Positions 5,096-5,550 of a stretch of DNA of 5,550 nt are shown piece after piece. The notes beneath the pieces are model-generated. The model ran no database searches and was not told the DNA's origin. It saw only the letters and a list, made by a program, of their open reading frames with translations. Source of the DNA: Intestinimonas timonensis (GTDB taxonomy: Bacteria > Bacillota > Clostridia > Oscillospirales > Oscillospiraceae). Made by a program: the position numbers and the translations under genes. Numbering within the stretch: position 1 is the first letter of the stretch; every line of letters begins with the position of its first letter. The stretch spans positions 1 through 5,550 of the forward strand of contig NZ_LR130831.1 of assembly GCF_900626145.1 (NCBI RefSeq). The letters run 5' to 3'.

Positions 5096-5214
5096 AAGAA
5101 TAAAATCACGAGCAGATGTGGCTATGAGGTGAACTTTATTCTTTCAAGTACCACCAATGAAAATAGCTTCAGTACCATACAGCACAACATGAGTGAAAGG
5201 CATGATGCGGTTAA
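5096..5214 (+). other. Short intergenic stretch after the toxin 3' part
   Basis: No terminator hairpin follows the toxin stop. The toxin frame is open again from 5096 to a TGA at 5214-5216, whose TGA overlaps ATG 5215 (ATGA). Its weak GTG (5132) or internal ATG (5189) starts would give only short peptides, such as MSERHDAVK. I see no convincing gene or repeat here; it may be the decayed start of a partner gene. Confidence 0.3.
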
Positions 5215-5379
5215 ATGATTACTACCGATACTTTTGTTTTTTATGAACATGAAGGAGAATTTATCCATATAGCTGACTGCTCTATATCAGAAATACAGAA
5301 TTCTCGGGGTAGGCTTGAATATCTCGAAGGATATATTTCTATCCAATATTATGGAACAGAACTTGCGGGAGCAGCCTAG
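5215..5379 (+). CDS. 54-aa acidic ORF, positional candidate for an immunity/partner protein
   Basis: ATG 5215 to TAG 5377-5379 encodes a peptide with MITTDTFVFYEHEGEFIHIA at the start, a middle ISEIQNSRGRLEYLEGY and an end ISIQYYGTELAGAA. It is acidic and beta/alpha-like, with no signal peptide, so it is cytosolic, as immunity proteins to secreted toxins usually are. It directly follows the toxin 3' end on the same strand, the usual place for an immunity gene. The ribosome site is weak (GAAAGG 5195-5200, 14 nt upstream). The C-terminus falls on the boundary with the recombinase remnant, so the ORF may itself be truncated. I do not recognise a family. Confidence 0.4.
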   Translation: MITTDTFVFYEHEGEFIHIADCSISEIQNSRGRLEYLEGYISIQYYGTELAGAA

Positions 5380-5550
5380 CCTGTGCTGTTTGGTACATGG
5401 GTGGCTTTCAGCGCATACCCACAATGCCCGCATTTGATTTTTCCGGCCAGCCAAGTGTTTTTCGGTTTCCGCCCCTGCTGGAAGGTGGTATTTGCCATGA
5501 GCTTTTTCCGGCATTTCAGCCATGTGTCCGAGGGGATCAATGCTTCATGG
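5376..5550 (-). pseudogene. Large serine recombinase, internal/C-terminal remnant
   Basis: Read on the minus strand from the right edge, the frame encodes HEALIPSDTWLKCRKKLMAN, then GRKPKNTWLAGKIKCGHCGY and ALKATHVPNSTG before TAG at 5378-5376. The HEALI-x-x-x-TW segment followed by a Trp-Leu-x-Gly-K-x-KCGxCG zinc-ribbon start is characteristic of large serine recombinases of clostridial conjugative and mobilisable elements (recombinase zinc beta ribbon, PF13408). Only the first CxxC of the ribbon is present. The second half, the coiled-coil and the C-terminus are missing, so the gene is truncated at about 5380. The catalytic N-terminal domain would lie beyond the right edge. Such enzymes integrate and excise elements by serine-based strand exchange. 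Confidence 0.8.

Noticed and set aside
5287..5523. 78-codon minus-strand open frame (MAEMPEKAHGKYH...)
   Set aside because: It is a shadow of the recombinase remnant in another frame; the HEAL...KCGHCG frame is the meaningful one.
1..5550. CRISPR array, tRNA or rRNA gene
   Set aside because: No regularly spaced repeats and no cloverleaf or rRNA-like sequence was seen on either strand.

Overview
The window looks like an accessory, mobile-element-rich stretch of a Gram-positive, gut-clostridia-like bacterium (Lachnospiraceae/Ruminococcaceae type). I infer this from good AGGAGG-type ribosome sites, a TTG start behind a perfect one, an IS3-family transposase tail and a fragment of a large clostridial-type serine recombinase. 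No rRNA, tRNA or housekeeping gene is present, so species assignment is not possible.

Left part (1-1012): the C-terminus and probable right end of an IS3-family insertion sequence abut the tail of a small hydrophobic protein. Then come two small cytosolic genes in one apparent operon: a two-CxxC zinc-ribbon protein (311-541) and a 134-residue conserved protein of unknown function (581-985). A strong rho-independent terminator closes this operon, and its stem contains the stop codon of the second gene.

Centre (1013-5095): this is the notable part. A secreted, toxin-like protein gene with its own AT-rich regulatory region is split in two. Its first half ends at 1822 and its last 62 codons resume in perfect register at 4907. 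The pieces re-join as ...KAKQ|TFFNKN... to give a protein of about 258 residues with a signal peptide and a C-terminal domain resembling nuclease-type polymorphic toxin domains. About 3.08 kb lies between the halves: the 3' part of a glyoxalase-like (VOC) gene that has lost its N-terminus, a small membrane protein, two CPBP-family (CAAX-protease-like) membrane proteins and a GH114-like TIM-barrel lipoprotein. All are on the + strand and closely spaced, so they probably form one transcription unit. No transposase or integrase lies inside the insert. The toxin copy is therefore probably inactive, and its promoter may now drive the cargo genes.

Right part (5096-5550): after the toxin 3' end there is a short acidic ORF (5215-5379), a positional candidate for a partner or immunity protein. 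It meets tail-to-tail with the C-terminal remnant of a large serine recombinase on the minus strand. The recombinase breaks off after the first half of its zinc ribbon, so this edge also looks rearranged.

Overall the window reads as a patchwork of broken mobile and toxin genes. The best-preserved functional unit is the four-gene envelope cassette (2163-4894) carried inside the disrupted toxin gene.
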